Shown here: positions 54,401 through 63,510 of the stretch, in pieces
How the letters are laid out: every line of letters begins with the position of its first letter
Numbering within the stretch: the first letter of the stretch is position 1
From: Bradyrhizobium sp. 132
GTDB taxonomy: Bacteria; Pseudomonadota; Alphaproteobacteria; Rhizobiales; Xanthobacteraceae
Assembly: GCF_023074185.1 (NCBI RefSeq)
Contig: NZ_JADPKY010000043.1
Location: 62,001 to 126,000, forward strand
Length of the DNA: 64,000 nt
Reading direction: 5' to 3'
Notes under the pieces: model-generated
Seen by the model: the letters and a program-made list of their open reading frames with translations, nothing else
Databases searched by the model: none
Told to the model about the DNA's origin: nothing
Program-made: the position numbers and the translations under genes

Positions 54401-54447
54401 GACTCTTAATCAGCGGGTCTCAGGTTCGAGCCCTGGTGCGCCCACCA
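54401..54447 (+). repeat. right attachment repeat (partial tRNA-Lys copy)
   Basis: 47 bases matching the tRNA-Lys 3' end (31,132-31,178) with one C-to-T change. The 5' half of the tRNA is absent, so this is an attachment scar and not a tRNA gene. Confidence 0.9.
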
Positions 54448-55176
54448 TCTAATCCCCAACAGCATCAGTTGCTTAGGCCGGCCTCGGTTCATTCTTTTGG
54501 CCGCCGTGCGACACGTTGTGCGATCGATTTTGTTGCACGCCGTGCGACTTTTCGAGCTAATCGCGCTTGTGCCATGGACGGCTATTGTCGTTCTCGATCG
54601 CGCGCGCCCTTTGTGGTTGCAAGAAATCGGTCGATGAGCGCCTCTACCGTCGATCAGGCCGATCAATACCGCCGCGCCGTTGTTCCTGCGGTCTTCCCGA
54701 CTGACATCCAGAACGGCGTCTACGATTGGCCCTTTAGCAACCTCGTCCAGCTTCAACAGGACTTCGTCTGCGTGAAATCCGGCGGACCGGCGCTGTTCCA
54801 GTCCTTCCCCTGACGCTGCGGGCGCAACCGCGAGCAGGTGGAGATCGTCGGCAGTAAGCCGGTCGGCGAGCTTGGAGAACGCACGTCCTGCCGGCATTGA
54901 TCGCCCGATAGACCCAGAGCCAGTCTCCGCGTATCGCGTTAATTAAATGCAAAATGGGAGTCGAATAGGTGATCATCGGCAATGTCAATCGATCAAAAGA
55001 GGCAGTTAATTACGTAGATTCCATTTCAATCCTCGATTTAATCGTGTTATTAAAATCAAGTAGATTGGCGCAAGTTTGGGATCACGCCTCTTTATCCTTC
55101 TATTGTGCCCGTGCGGATCTACGTGATTTGGTGCGATATAAGACCATCATTTATATTGGATATATTGGAAGTTGCC
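54448..55176. other. gene-poor stretch right of the island
   Basis: About 730 bases. Open frames overlap on both strands at 54,450-54,900, but none shows a recognisable family or ribosome site; the second half is AT-rich and probably promoter sequence for the next small gene. Confidence 0.4.
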
Positions 55177-55392
55177 ATGTCGGTCGATTGTAGTCGCGCT
55201 GTTGAATGGGATGGAAAGGTTCTGACTGGTTTGGTGGTTGTAAATGGAGTGCCCACCAAGGTAACTGCGGACCGAGCCACTATCCATGCGTATGCCACAG
55301 GGTTTAGCGATGCGCTTACCTGGGAGATTGATCGCTTTCGGTCGCAAATCTTCGAAAAGCTGATGCCATTCTTCATTCGACAGAATAGCTGA
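55177..55392 (+). CDS. small hypothetical protein (DUF1488-like)
   Basis: A 71-residue protein: MSVDCSRAVEWDGKVLTGLV then VTADRATIHAYATGFSDALT and a terminal helix. The two-strand-plus-helix pattern resembles short DUF1488-type rhizobial proteins; the assignment is tentative. Start ATG 55,177 with TTGGAAG upstream. Confidence 0.5.
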   Translation: MSVDCSRAVEWDGKVLTGLVVVNGVPTKVTADRATIHAYATGFSDALTWEIDRFRSQIFEKLMPFFIRQNS

Positions 55393-55546
55393 CGGTGCGG
55401 TATGGCGCTCGCGGCGCCTTCGCCAAGCTTTCGGCCAGCGATGTTGGGAGACAAGCTGGTGATCGTTGGGTCGAGGAGATTGGCGCGATTCGAGATAAAC
55501 TCACGCCTCCAGCCACCATCGAACTTCCATTTCCTGGCGTCTCGGA

Positions 55547-56035
55547 ATGACTCAAAACTGCAAATGGGTTCTCTTCCTTTGTACGGGCAATTACTACCGC
55601 AGCCGGTTTGCGGAGGAACTGTTCAATCACCTTGCTGAACAAGAGGAGCTGCCCTGACGAGCATTCTCCAGAGGCTCTGCCGAGAGGGGGGCGCTTGAGA
55701 ACACCGGTCCCATCTCCGGCTTTGCACTCGAGGGGTTGCAAGCCCTAGGAATTAGCCCGAAGGGCGCTGATAAATTTCCGCAGGCCTGCAATTTAGCTGA
55801 CTTCAGTCAAGCAGATGTCGTCATAGGATTGAAAGAGGCGGAGCATCGATCGATGATCGAACGCCACTTTCCGGCTGTGGCGGACCGGGTCCTATATTGG
55901 CAAGTGGATGATATCGATGTCGCCCAGCCCAGCGATGCCCTGCCGCACCTGACGCAAATGGTCACGAACTTGATCGCTATATCGCGACAACCGGCGGTCC
56001 TGAAGGGGCATGCCGAAAGCCTGCGGAAAGAATAG
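55547..56035 (+). pseudogene. low-molecular-weight phosphatase-like gene with in-frame TGA
   Basis: From ATG 55,547: CKWVLFLCTGNYYRSRFAEE carries the C-x5-R phosphatase loop (CTGNYYR). Codon 37 is TGA (55,655), after which the same frame continues RAFSRGSAERGALENTGP, GFALEGLQALGISPKGADKF and ADFSQADVVIGLKEAEHRSM to the stop at 56,033. The 162-residue length fits the family. Only one base change (TGG to TGA) need separate it from an intact gene. The C-terminal DVVIGLKEAEH replaces the usual DP acid loop. Sequencing error is possible. Confidence 0.8.
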
Positions 56036-56408
56036 CGGGAGGCGCGGACATCCCCACTCCATCATAGCGCCACCTTCATCCGCGTGAGGCAGATGGTTGT
56101 TCTATTCGTTCGCCGAAAGGGCATGGCAGAGCCGTCAGCCCCTGTCGCATCGACAGCGAAGCAGCCTGGATTGGCCCTCATGGCATTCAGTGTGTCCATT
56201 CTTCAATTAATAAAAATAATCATTGGAGCATATAAATAAGAAATTGCAACGGGCTCAATTCCCTACATGGCAGCCAAGGCGCCGTCGGGGAGCCCGGCGA
56301 CGTCTGTGATTATCTATGGAATTGAAATGCTATAGCTTAAGGTATATTCCTCAGATATTTGGGTAGAATAATATTGTCGATGTCGCTCCCATAAATTGAG
56401 CTATTCCA
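56036..56408. other. AT-rich gene-free stretch
   Basis: About 370 bases, AT-rich in its second half, without a supportable gene; probably promoter region of the next gene. Confidence 0.4.
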
Positions 56409-56795
56409 ATGTCGATGCATTCATTACCAAGCACACATATCGCTTCGCTCAACAGGTCGCCCAATAAACCCAATCCGGAGCTCCTATTCTCGTCGGAGCA
56501 TGCGGATGCCAAGCTTCTTCACTTGGGGTGTAGGTTCAGGCGGGTGACGGATACTGCTAAAACGTGGCCACCGAGGCAACGGAGGGCTCTCCAAGAGCAG
56601 TTGGACAACGTTGAGCGTGAAATCGAGATGTACATTCAAGTCGATGGATTTGAAAAAGATCGGTTCAATCGAGAGTCTTACTTATGGACTGCAGAGGATC
56701 GAATCGAGTGGCAGGAAACACAAATTGGCAATGCTCAACGTCTGAACGAACTACTTGAAGAGCGTAACGATCTGCAAAAGCAGCTTCGATCGTAA
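56409..56795 (+). CDS. hypothetical coiled-coil protein
   Basis: A 128-residue protein. The N-terminal 50 residues are polar and without pattern; residues about 55-128 are highly charged and helical (QRRALQEQLDNVEREIEMY, IEWQETQIGNAQRLNELLEE), predicting a coiled coil. No signal peptide or known domain. AT-richer codon use than the backbone genes suggests foreign origin. Confidence 0.5.
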   Translation: MSMHSLPSTHIASLNRSPNKPNPELLFSSEHADAKLLHLGCRFRRVTDTAKTWPPRQRRALQEQLDNVEREIEMYIQVDGFEKDRFNRESYLWTAEDRIEWQETQIGNAQRLNELLEERNDLQKQLRS

Positions 56796-56847
56796 GAGCG
56801 CAACCTTTAGCCCCGTGCCACCGAACAGGGAGCACCGAGAGGCTCGT

Positions 56848-56973
56848 ATGGGCAATATCAAAGAAGTGTTTCTTCGCGCGGTACCCCAAATGTTGTTCTT
56901 CACGGGATATGCGGCTGTCTTTCTGCTTGCGGTGCATCTTTACGTCTCGCTAGCGTGGGGTGCACGACAGTAA
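56848..56973 (+). CDS. 41-residue single-span membrane peptide
   Basis: ATG 56,848, MGNIKEVFLRAVPQM followed by one hydrophobic span (LFFTGYAAVFLLAVHLYVSLA) and a short WGARQ end. A basic N-terminus predicts a cytoplasmic start. Unknown family; support comes from composition and position only. Confidence 0.4.
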   Translation: MGNIKEVFLRAVPQMLFFTGYAAVFLLAVHLYVSLAWGARQ

Positions 56974-57614
56974 CGCGGAGGAGGTGGCACGCAGTGTCCC
57001 TTTCGCTGCCGACCAGGCTGCCTCCGATTTTCGTCCCAGGCCATAAAGCTGCGCCGATGGAGCACGGTGGATCATTCGAAAACTCAGACGGATCTATCAG
57101 TAAGATGTCACCCGGCGGGAGGAAGGACTAAGCAGCAGGCGCTCCGCCAAAACGTGCGGGCCCGATCGAGGCCATGTCCCGGGAATTTATGCGGTTGAAC
57201 ATTGTTTCACGACGGCAAAGCGAGCGGAAGCTGTTAGGGCGACGGCACTCAACCGTGCGCTGCCGGAGGGATGCCTTGGCCTCAAAGCCGGCGAGAGCCC
57301 ATGCCCGCGATTGCGTGTGCCCGGCCCTTGGGCTCTCATTTTCCGACCAAGCGCTGAACCTGTAAGCTGAGGCTGGTAAGGGCCTCCCAGGGATCTATCC
57401 AACATCGGAGAATGTGAGAATCACCGCCTGTCCGCGTGCGCTCCAACCTTGCTCGCAATGCATCGGAAAGAGACATAAGGCCGGCATAGGTCTCCAAATC
57501 CTTGTTCAAGTATTTAATTTATTCAAGTGAGAAAATTTAAACGGCAAGCTTAAATCCGACAAAATACAAGGCGTTCTCTTGGCTGGGGCAGGGCCATTAA
57601 TCGGGAGTATCTGC
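56974..57614. other. gene-free stretch
   Basis: About 640 bases without a supportable gene; AT-rich close to 57,520-57,560, probably the promoter region of the next gene. Confidence 0.4.
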
Positions 57615-58142
57615 ATGTTTAGTCGAGTAGTAACTGCGTCAATTTTCGCTTTAACAACTTCCGTTTCTTCGGAGGCGCGCCCTTTACGTCCTCCTCCACC
57701 CGAATGCAACGTCACTATGCCCTGCGATTTTTCAACGTCGTTGGTGCACATGCAGAGATCTAGCAGATCAGCACGGGGTCTAAAACCAGATGCTGTTCGG
57801 AGCTTAAGGATGTCCGCAGTCAGCTCAGACATGGCTGGGACTGAGATCGTCGGCGGTCGTCCAGCCGGTTGCCCTCGATCGTTCTGTGGATGTGGTGCGG
57901 CAATACGAGTATTTGGTCGCATAGTGCCGGAACTTAACCTGGCGGCTAATTGGCTGCGTTTTCCGCGCGCCTCGCCCGCCCCGGGAATGGCTGCAGCGCG
58001 ACGCGGACACGTCTTTGTCCTGGAGCGGCACATCGCCGGTGACATCTGGTTGGCGTATGACGCAAACTCGGGAGGGCACGCAACGAGGATCCACGCGCGC
58101 TCCCTGAGGGGGTACACCATCGTGAACCCTCGTTCAGCCTAG
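57615..58142 (+). CDS. secreted hypothetical protein
   Basis: A 175-residue protein starting ATG 57,615 with a Sec signal (MFSRVVTASIFALTTSVSSEA). The C-terminal half holds GCPRSFCGCGAAIRVFG, then LNLAANWLRFPRASPAPGMAAARRGHVFVLER and WLAYDANSGGHATRIHARSL. The Cys and His placement (C...C.C...H) and the PG-x-VAARRGHV-like strand recall cysteine-peptidase (CHAP/NlpC-like) folds, but this is not established. Probably periplasmic or secreted; near polysaccharide and peptide-modification genes. Confidence 0.6.
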   Translation: MFSRVVTASIFALTTSVSSEARPLRPPPPECNVTMPCDFSTSLVHMQRSSRSARGLKPDAVRSLRMSAVSSDMAGTEIVGGRPAGCPRSFCGCGAAIRVFGRIVPELNLAANWLRFPRASPAPGMAAARRGHVFVLERHIAGDIWLAYDANSGGHATRIHARSLRGYTIVNPRSA

Positions 58143-58649
58143 CAGCATTGTGCAGCGCGTCCCATCAAGACTCCACATCCAGGCGGCGCGCCTCCTGTCG
58201 AGAACCGCAGCGGAGATTCGCTGCGGCTTCTCTCGCTCGGACAATTTGCAGGCGACCAGTCGTTTAATGTTTTGCAGGAGCCGTTATCGGCGATCGGGCC
58301 GATGAACGAGATCCGCATCCCCGCTTAGCGCGGTCGCCTGCGAAGTTTGAAGCTAGGCGATTCTACCCGGTGAGGGCGAAACGACCATGATAGCGATCAG
58401 CTGAGAGGAGGTAGGACCCCGATCTCTCAACTGCACATAGCCGCTGCGGATCTGGCCGAAGCGGGATAGCAACAGTCTCCATTGAGAAGCGCATCATTTC
58501 GCTTCTATCAGGCGCGGCCAAGTTCCTTTCCACGGATCGGAAGGGGGAACGCAATAGAACTCAGCAAGCGCGGTGCCAAATAAGGTTATCCATCCGGTCC
58601 GCATTCCATCGTTAATTCGGCTAGACGTATACGCCGACGATATTCGACA
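58143..58649. other. gene-free stretch
   Basis: About 500 bases. A minus-strand frame at 58,363-58,554 is open but has no recognisable family or ribosome site. Confidence 0.4.
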
Positions 58650-58865
58650 TCAGCACGACGGCGCCCCTCCGAACAACTTGACAAGCTGAGTGACCGGCTC
58701 TTCCACCCAAGCCTCGCGAGCAAACCAATTGTGATTGGCGCGGCAAATTGGACAATGAGTATTGCCGAAAAACACGACGCTTCGCAGAAATGTCTCACGA
58801 TCGGACATGATACCGGTGGGAATAACGTGACCGGTTTGGGGGCACTTGACCATAATCATACCCAT
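58650..58865 (-). CDS. small Cys-containing hypothetical protein
   Basis: A 71-residue protein: MIMVKCPQTGHVIPTGIMSD, then HCPICRANHNWFAREAWV. One Cys-Pro pair and a C-x2-C pair fit a small zinc-ribbon fold, and similar short proteins recur in rhizobial genomes. Start 58,865 or the ATG 6 bases later. Function unknown. Confidence 0.6.
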   Translation of the reverse strand: MGMIMVKCPQTGHVIPTGIMSDRETFLRSVVFFGNTHCPICRANHNWFAREAWVEEPVTQLVKLFGGAPSC

Positions 58866-59326
58866 GTAGGCCTTTCCTAGATATTGCTCGCTGCTGATCG
58901 GAAACCGGCTGGCTTGAGTGGGAGTGCTGTTTACTTAGCGGCATCGGGCACTGGGCGTTTGCTTGGCGCCATGAGAGATGCCGGTGACGGCGCTTCTCGA
59001 CAGCTTCACTCCCCGTTCTTCACTTCGTCATATGTTCGCTTCGAAAAAATCAATTTGCAAATTAAATCGCATTTGCTCGAATGATTCGAGCGTATGCGTT
59101 CTGTAAATCGGAATAAGGCTCGATGGATATCTGCCGTTGATGGAGCCGGCTAATCGTCGGCGGGTATCTGGGCGCCTTCTACAAGCGCCCCTTGGTATCA
59201 AGGGGGATGGTGCAGGTTCAATCATACGGCGCATTTTTATTATATTTGAGGCCGCGAATATTTATTGTCAATTCTACCGCATGACGTAAGCTAACTTTGT
59301 AAGTTGTGCTGTGCTGGGAGGGAACC
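58866..59326. other. AT-rich gene-free stretch
   Basis: About 460 bases with no supportable gene; runs such as AATTTGCAAATTAAATCGCA make it AT-rich and a plausible H-NS target. Confidence 0.4.
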
Positions 59327-59572
59327 ATGTGGGAATCAAATCATAACAAGCGCAACATCGGCTCCGCTACGCTGCAGTTCGCCAAAACGCGCGACCAATT
59401 AATAATCATCAGTGAGAGAGAACGAATTTTAAAAGAGCGTAGTGCCGATCGTGAAGCCTACCGGTATCTGCTGGACGCTCACCGATTAGCTGTGCTGCAC
59501 AGCGATTGTACAGAAGATGTGGTGAACAATTCTCGAACCAGAACAGGCGAGGGCAATCAGTTGGCTGCTTGA
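59327..59572 (+). CDS. small hypothetical protein upstream of the kinase module
   Basis: An 81-residue protein with a strong ribosome site (GGGAGGGAACC before ATG 59,327). Mostly helical and charged (RDQLIIISERERILKERSAD; AYRYLLDAHRLAVLHSD). No signal, Cys pattern or leader-peptide-like cleavage site. It lies 157 bases before the PqqD-HprK fusion on the same strand. It may be part of the same unit; a precursor-peptide role cannot be supported from sequence. Confidence 0.5.
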   Translation: MWESNHNKRNIGSATLQFAKTRDQLIIISERERILKERSADREAYRYLLDAHRLAVLHSDCTEDVVNNSRTRTGEGNQLAA

Positions 59573-59729
59573 CCCGCCGGTGTCTGGCCATTTTCGAAGT
59601 GATGTGTGCCCACGCTAGATGCTGGGCTTGGATCTGAGGCGGCTGTTCGTTCCATCGAGGGCTGTGGAATAGTGCATCGCAGATTTCGTCGCGGCTGGCT
59701 CGGCACGGTGACGAGATTGAATACTGCTC

Positions 59730-60860
59730 ATGTTGGCTGGAGCCGTGCTCGAAAAATCATCAGAAAAAGTGGTGTTGAGGCCAGCTGTGGATGCAGTCTT
59801 CGCACTGCTGGATGGCCGACCGGTGCTATTTAGTGAGACAAGGCAGAACATCTATCAGCTGGACCAGCTGGGTGCATTTATCTGGTGCAAGTTGGCAGAA
59901 GGCGCTTCTTTGGCAACCGTTTATCGGGAGCTCGGAGAGCTGGACATTGTTGAGCACGCTGCGCGCCGGTTCACGTGGCAGGCTATAGACGCTTGGACAG
60001 ATCAAGGGCTGCTCGACGTCGATTGGCAAATCTCGGCCAGTTGTGCCTTCTCAGCCATTTTAGGGCGGCATCGTATCAGTGTCCGGGCTGACAATCGGAA
60101 GCTCTTGCAGCGGTTGGTTTCGCTATTTTGCATCCTGGACAATGAGGATGGCGAAAACGATATCACAATCGAGGCGATGCTGCTGGACGATCGAGTGTTC
60201 TTCCGAGGAATTGACGGGGGCGTCCACAGATGTGAAATTGAAGCACTTGCACCTACAGTCAAAGCGTACTTGACCGAGCGGCTTATTCGAAGCGATCGAT
60301 CGGGCTTCGCCCTCCATGCCGCGTCTCTTGCGAATTGCGGGACTGGCTTGCTGTTGTGCGGCGAGCCGGGAGCCGGCAAGTCGACGCTTACACTGCAATT
60401 GGTGGACGCAGGATTTCAGTATGCCGGTGACGATGTTGCGCTGATTGGTGATGATGGCGCGGTCTGTGGATTTCCATTTGCTCTCACTCTCAAGGAAGGG
60501 TCATGGGAGTTGTTGTCGCTGTTGCATAGCAGTTGGGACGGCGTCACGCATTGCAGGGCCGACGGCGCTCAGGTGCGATACTTGCCTATTCGGAACGCGC
60601 ACATTGGAAGCCTTTCTGCGAGTTGGATCATTTTTTTGAACCGGGTTGCGAGCGGCACGGCCGAGCTGGCATCGCTGGATCAGCTGGATTCGATGAAGCG
60701 GCTCATTGACGGCGCATTTGCCGCCGACGGAAGGCTGTCGCAGGCCGGGTTTTTTGCTTTGAAGCGGATTGTCGCCGGCGCGCGATCGTTTCAGCTTACC
60801 TACTCCCAGTCGGGAGAGGCCCGGGCGCTGCTGATGGACTTGTACAATGGCAAAGCATAG
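59730..60860 (+). CDS. PqqD-like domain fused to HPr-kinase-like ATPase
   Basis: A 376-residue two-domain protein. Residues about 20-97 are PqqD-like (VLFSETRQNIYQLDQLGAFI, then IDAWTDQGLLDV), the fold that binds leader peptides in RiPP pathways. Residues about 105-376 are an HPr-kinase-like phosphotransferase: FALHAASLANCGTGLLLCGE then PGAGKSTLTLQ (P-loop near 211-219) and FQYAGDDVALIGDD. Related K proteins phosphorylate lasso peptides; others sit in exopolysaccharide loci. Its stop overlaps the nucleotidyltransferase start by 14 bases. No RiPP cyclase or protease is visible in the window. Confidence 0.78.
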   Translation: MLAGAVLEKSSEKVVLRPAVDAVFALLDGRPVLFSETRQNIYQLDQLGAFIWCKLAEGASLATVYRELGELDIVEHAARRFTWQAIDAWTDQGLLDVDWQISASCAFSAILGRHRISVRADNRKLLQRLVSLFCILDNEDGENDITIEAMLLDDRVFFRGIDGGVHRCEIEALAPTVKAYLTERLIRSDRSGFALHAASLANCGTGLLLCGEPGAGKSTLTLQLVDAGFQYAGDDVALIGDDGAVCGFPFALTLKEGSWELLSLLHSSWDGVTHCRADGAQVRYLPIRNAHIGSLSASWIIFLNRVASGTAELASLDQLDSMKRLIDGAFAADGRLSQAGFFALKRIVAGARSFQLTYSQSGEARALLMDLYNGKA

Positions 60861-61923
60861 TGCGGCACTGACGAGCCTCTGTAATTGCCTTCGAGGTTTG
60901 CCGCCTGCCGATGTGGAGTGGACGTCCGTAATCGGCCTCGCAAACCAGACGTTGACGACGCCCGCGCTTATTGACTTCGTCGATCAATTTGCATCGGTGT
61001 TGCCGGACGACGTCTGCGCGTATATCCGCGAGATCTATCGCCGAAACGTGCTGCGCAACAATCGGTTGGTCGCTCAACTCGAGGAAACCGTCGTTGCGAT
61101 GAATGGCCACGGAATTACGCCAATATTGTTCAAGGGGGCAGCGACGCTGGCTACCACGCCTGTTGGACGGCGAGGCGTTCGGTTGATGTCTGATCTTGAT
61201 ATTTTGGTTCAGCCGAAAGAAATCGAAGGCGCAGTCGCCGCTCTGAGGGCAATTGGCTACGAGATTCATGAACAGGCGCCCCCCGGAAGCCAGAGATGGT
61301 GTGCCGACCTGAATCGGCCGCGGGACGTCGGAGCCATCGATCTGCAGCAGAGCGCTCCCGGCCCGGCGTATCTCTACCGCGGCCCCGGACTTGCTCTGAG
61401 CCACTGCGTTCCGGTCACGTTGGGACGGGGGAGGGTGCATATTCCCAAACCAACTTACCAGGCGCTCACGCTGATCATGCATGATCAATTTCAGGACTAT
61501 GGTTACTGGCTCGGCGATATCGATCTGCGACATCTTGTTGAGTTACGAGATCTGAACAATTTCGTCGGGGGCCTTGACTGGAAGGAACTTACCTCCATTG
61601 CCTCTGGCAAACTGATTCAAAACGCAATCGAAACCCAGCTGATCGCTCTCGCTGCGCTGCTTGGAGTCGAGATTCCGCACGCGCTGCGCTCCCGACTAAT
61701 TCCGCGCCTACAGCTTATTCGTCAATTGATGCAAGCGCGCTTTCCGGCCTCACGTCTGCCCCTCCTGGCAATGACGGTCCTGGACCTCAGGAACTACCGG
61801 CGGGAGGCGACCGTTGATCACGCGCAAACCAGCGCGCGCCGTGGATTGTGGTCGATGCCGAGAGCGGACACCTTACAGTTTCTGTGGAAGGCGGCTACGG
61901 TGGCTCGTGCGGGAAAAGTCTAG
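60847..61923 (+). CDS. nucleotidyltransferase-fold protein (NTP_transf_5-like)
   Basis: A 358-residue protein. An N-terminal helical segment leads to ILFKGAATLATTPVGRRGVR and LMSDLDILV near residues 113-121, where the SDLDILV acid pair is the metal site of the Pol-beta-type nucleotidyltransferase fold. The C-terminal half is helical (LIMHDQFQDYGYWLGDIDLRH). This family accompanies lasso-peptide kinases (PadeN-like) and exopolysaccharide loci. It overlaps the kinase gene by 14 bases and is surely cotranscribed. Likely transfers a nucleotide or acts on a phosphorylated peptide or sugar (inference). Confidence 0.75.
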   Translation: MAKHSAALTSLCNCLRGLPPADVEWTSVIGLANQTLTTPALIDFVDQFASVLPDDVCAYIREIYRRNVLRNNRLVAQLEETVVAMNGHGITPILFKGAATLATTPVGRRGVRLMSDLDILVQPKEIEGAVAALRAIGYEIHEQAPPGSQRWCADLNRPRDVGAIDLQQSAPGPAYLYRGPGLALSHCVPVTLGRGRVHIPKPTYQALTLIMHDQFQDYGYWLGDIDLRHLVELRDLNNFVGGLDWKELTSIASGKLIQNAIETQLIALAALLGVEIPHALRSRLIPRLQLIRQLMQARFPASRLPLLAMTVLDLRNYRREATVDHAQTSARRGLWSMPRADTLQFLWKAATVARAGKV

Positions 61924-61978
61924 GGTCGACAGCGACGTCTGACAGATCAGCGGTAAAATTTTGCGATCGCAAGCCGGG

Positions 61979-62359
61979 TCAGGAGTGCTCTCGATCATGA
62001 GCGTTACGGTCTGACGATTCGCCGGTCTCGCGGACTCTGAACTCCTCCAGCGTGTGGCCTGATTGGAGGGCGGCTACCAGCCACCGAGGCTGTTTGCCAC
62101 GTCCTGACCAAGTCTCTGTCGGCTGCAGCGGGTTGTAGTATTTGGGCACGACCTTGGGATATTTGCGGCGCGGGGGTTGGCTCGTCTCCGCCGCCCCGCT
62201 TCCAGCTTGGCCCAACTGCTCGGGTTGGTTGAGTTGCGCAAGACGTTTCTCCAGTTCCCGCTTCTCGGCGGTTATCTTTTCAGCGAGAATCTTGGTCAGC
62301 TCCTCGTGGAGAAGCCAAAGTTCCTCAAAATCCATAGCTTCGAGATCCTGCTTGCGCAT
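61979..62359 (-). CDS. H-NS-family nucleoid protein (copy 1)
   Basis: A 126-residue H-NS/HvrA-type protein: N-terminal oligomerisation coil (DFEELWLLHEELTKILAEKI), a Gln/Gly linker and C-terminal DNA-binding motif YYNPLQPTETWSGRGKQPRW. The ATG at 62,359 is preferred over upstream starts because the family begins MRKQDLEAMD. It silences AT-rich foreign DNA; the surrounding sequence is AT-rich. A second copy lies at 63,085 on the opposite strand. Confidence 0.88.
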   Translation of the reverse strand: MRKQDLEAMDFEELWLLHEELTKILAEKITAEKRELEKRLAQLNQPEQLGQAGSGAAETSQPPRRKYPKVVPKYYNPLQPTETWSGRGKQPRWLVAALQSGHTLEEFRVRETGESSDRNAHDREHS

Positions 62360-62526
62360 AGCATTCTCGTCACCGTTCGACTGACTGGTTGTCCATCTAT
62401 CATCTTCTACATTCGAGTATCGTGACCCGAGCCGCGAATGAACGATTGACGAAGTCAGCACCGGAATTGACCTGACAGTAAAATTATTATATATGATTTA
62501 ATAGTTATTGCGACGATTATTTATTA

Positions 62527-62835
62527 ATGCTTTCGACAAGCAAAGAAATTGCGGATGGAGGAGTGGTCTTGATCGAACTTCCTCTTGAACGTCTTCAAGA
62601 TTCAGTCAGCCGATTTATTGTTCCCTCGGCTTCATTTTCGGACGTCCAGGCTCTGATGGCCCAAATCGAGCTCAGGCAGCGTGCACTGCGGGATATCGAA
62701 GTTATTCGCTGCCGTCTGCGGGTATGGGACGACCGTACGGTAATAAGGATGCCCAGACGAAGGAGGGGCGCCTCCGCGCGTCAAGCGTCCTTCTTGAGGC
62801 TGCGGCGCGGAAAGTTGTTCACGCGGCCGGCTTGA
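62527..62835 (+). CDS. hypothetical protein between the H-NS genes
   Basis: A 102-residue protein: VVLIELPLERLQDSVSRFIV, then DVQALMAQIELRQRALRDIE and a basic C-terminal tail (RMPRRRRGASARQ). The start ATG 62,527 follows a very AT-rich run. No family recognised. The basic tail could bind nucleic acid (inference). Confidence 0.45.
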   Translation: MLSTSKEIADGGVVLIELPLERLQDSVSRFIVPSASFSDVQALMAQIELRQRALRDIEVIRCRLRVWDDRTVIRMPRRRRGASARQASFLRLRRGKLFTRPA

Positions 62836-63084
62836 TCTCATCCCCCAGGTCCCGGTTTGATGTTTGATGTGTTCCGCGGCCCTGCGCTGGGCGCGCGAAA
62901 TTACTTCTCCGCGGTTAAATTCTGCGGATCACTCATCTTCCAGACTTGATTAATAACCGAGACGCAGCTATCTGGAACGAAGGTTCCAGTCGGTTCCGCG
63001 CATTTTGCGGGGATAATTTTGCTTTTTGTCTTGATTAATGTCAATCGGGCCAATATTAGATGATCGCAACTAAAAGGTGAGCCT

Positions 63085-63453
63085 ATGTCGGCTAAGAAAC
63101 TCGAACTAGAATCCATGTCTCTTGACGATCTCTGGTCGCTTCATGAGGAAATTAGCGGGATGTTGTCTGAGCGGATCAAAGCGGAGAAGCACGAACTGGA
63201 AAAGCGCTTAGCAGCTCTCGGGGGCGGGATGGCTGTACTAGCGGATTCCCGTGGCGCAGGCGCGTCTCCGACCGGCAAGCAGAGGCGAAAATATCCGCGA
63301 GTTCTGCCGAAGTATCGGAATCCACAGACGTCCGAGACCTGGTCAGGGCGCGGCAAGCGGCCGCGGTGGTTGGTTGCAGCAGTGAAGTCTGGTCGAAGGG
63401 TCGAGGACTTTCGCATAGGCGAAGCGGGTCCTAAGCTTCGTCAGCGGGGCTGA
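63085..63453 (+). CDS. H-NS-family nucleoid protein (copy 2)
   Basis: A 122-residue H-NS-type protein: coil LDDLWSLHEEISGMLSERIK, linker, and DNA-binding YRNPQTSETWSGRGKRPRWL. It is a paralog of the protein at 61,979 with the same layout. Start ATG 63,085 has AAAGGTGA upstream. Two H-NS paralogs within 1.5 kb beside a polysaccharide gene suggest local silencing, with mixed oligomers possible. Confidence 0.88.
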   Translation: MSAKKLELESMSLDDLWSLHEEISGMLSERIKAEKHELEKRLAALGGGMAVLADSRGAGASPTGKQRRKYPRVLPKYRNPQTSETWSGRGKRPRWLVAAVKSGRRVEDFRIGEAGPKLRQRG

Positions 63454-63510
63454 CCGGATCGGCAATGATCGGCGGCAAGCTAGCCGGCGCAACCACATAA
63501 ATCTGTGCGC

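Noticed and set aside
54401-54447. Second tRNA-Lys gene
   Set aside because: Only the 3' 47 bases are present; D-arm and 5' acceptor are missing, so it is an attachment scar.
54406-54897. Long minus-strand frame just right of the island
   Set aside because: It begins inside the tRNA-derived repeat, has no recognisable family and overlaps an equally open frame on the other strand; not supportable as a gene.
58363-58554. Small minus-strand frame
   Set aside because: Open for 63 codons but without a ribosome site or recognisable features.
59327-59572. RiPP precursor peptide for the PqqD-HprK module
   Set aside because: The 81-residue protein is charged and helical with no leader/core division or conserved core residues; a precursor role is not supported.
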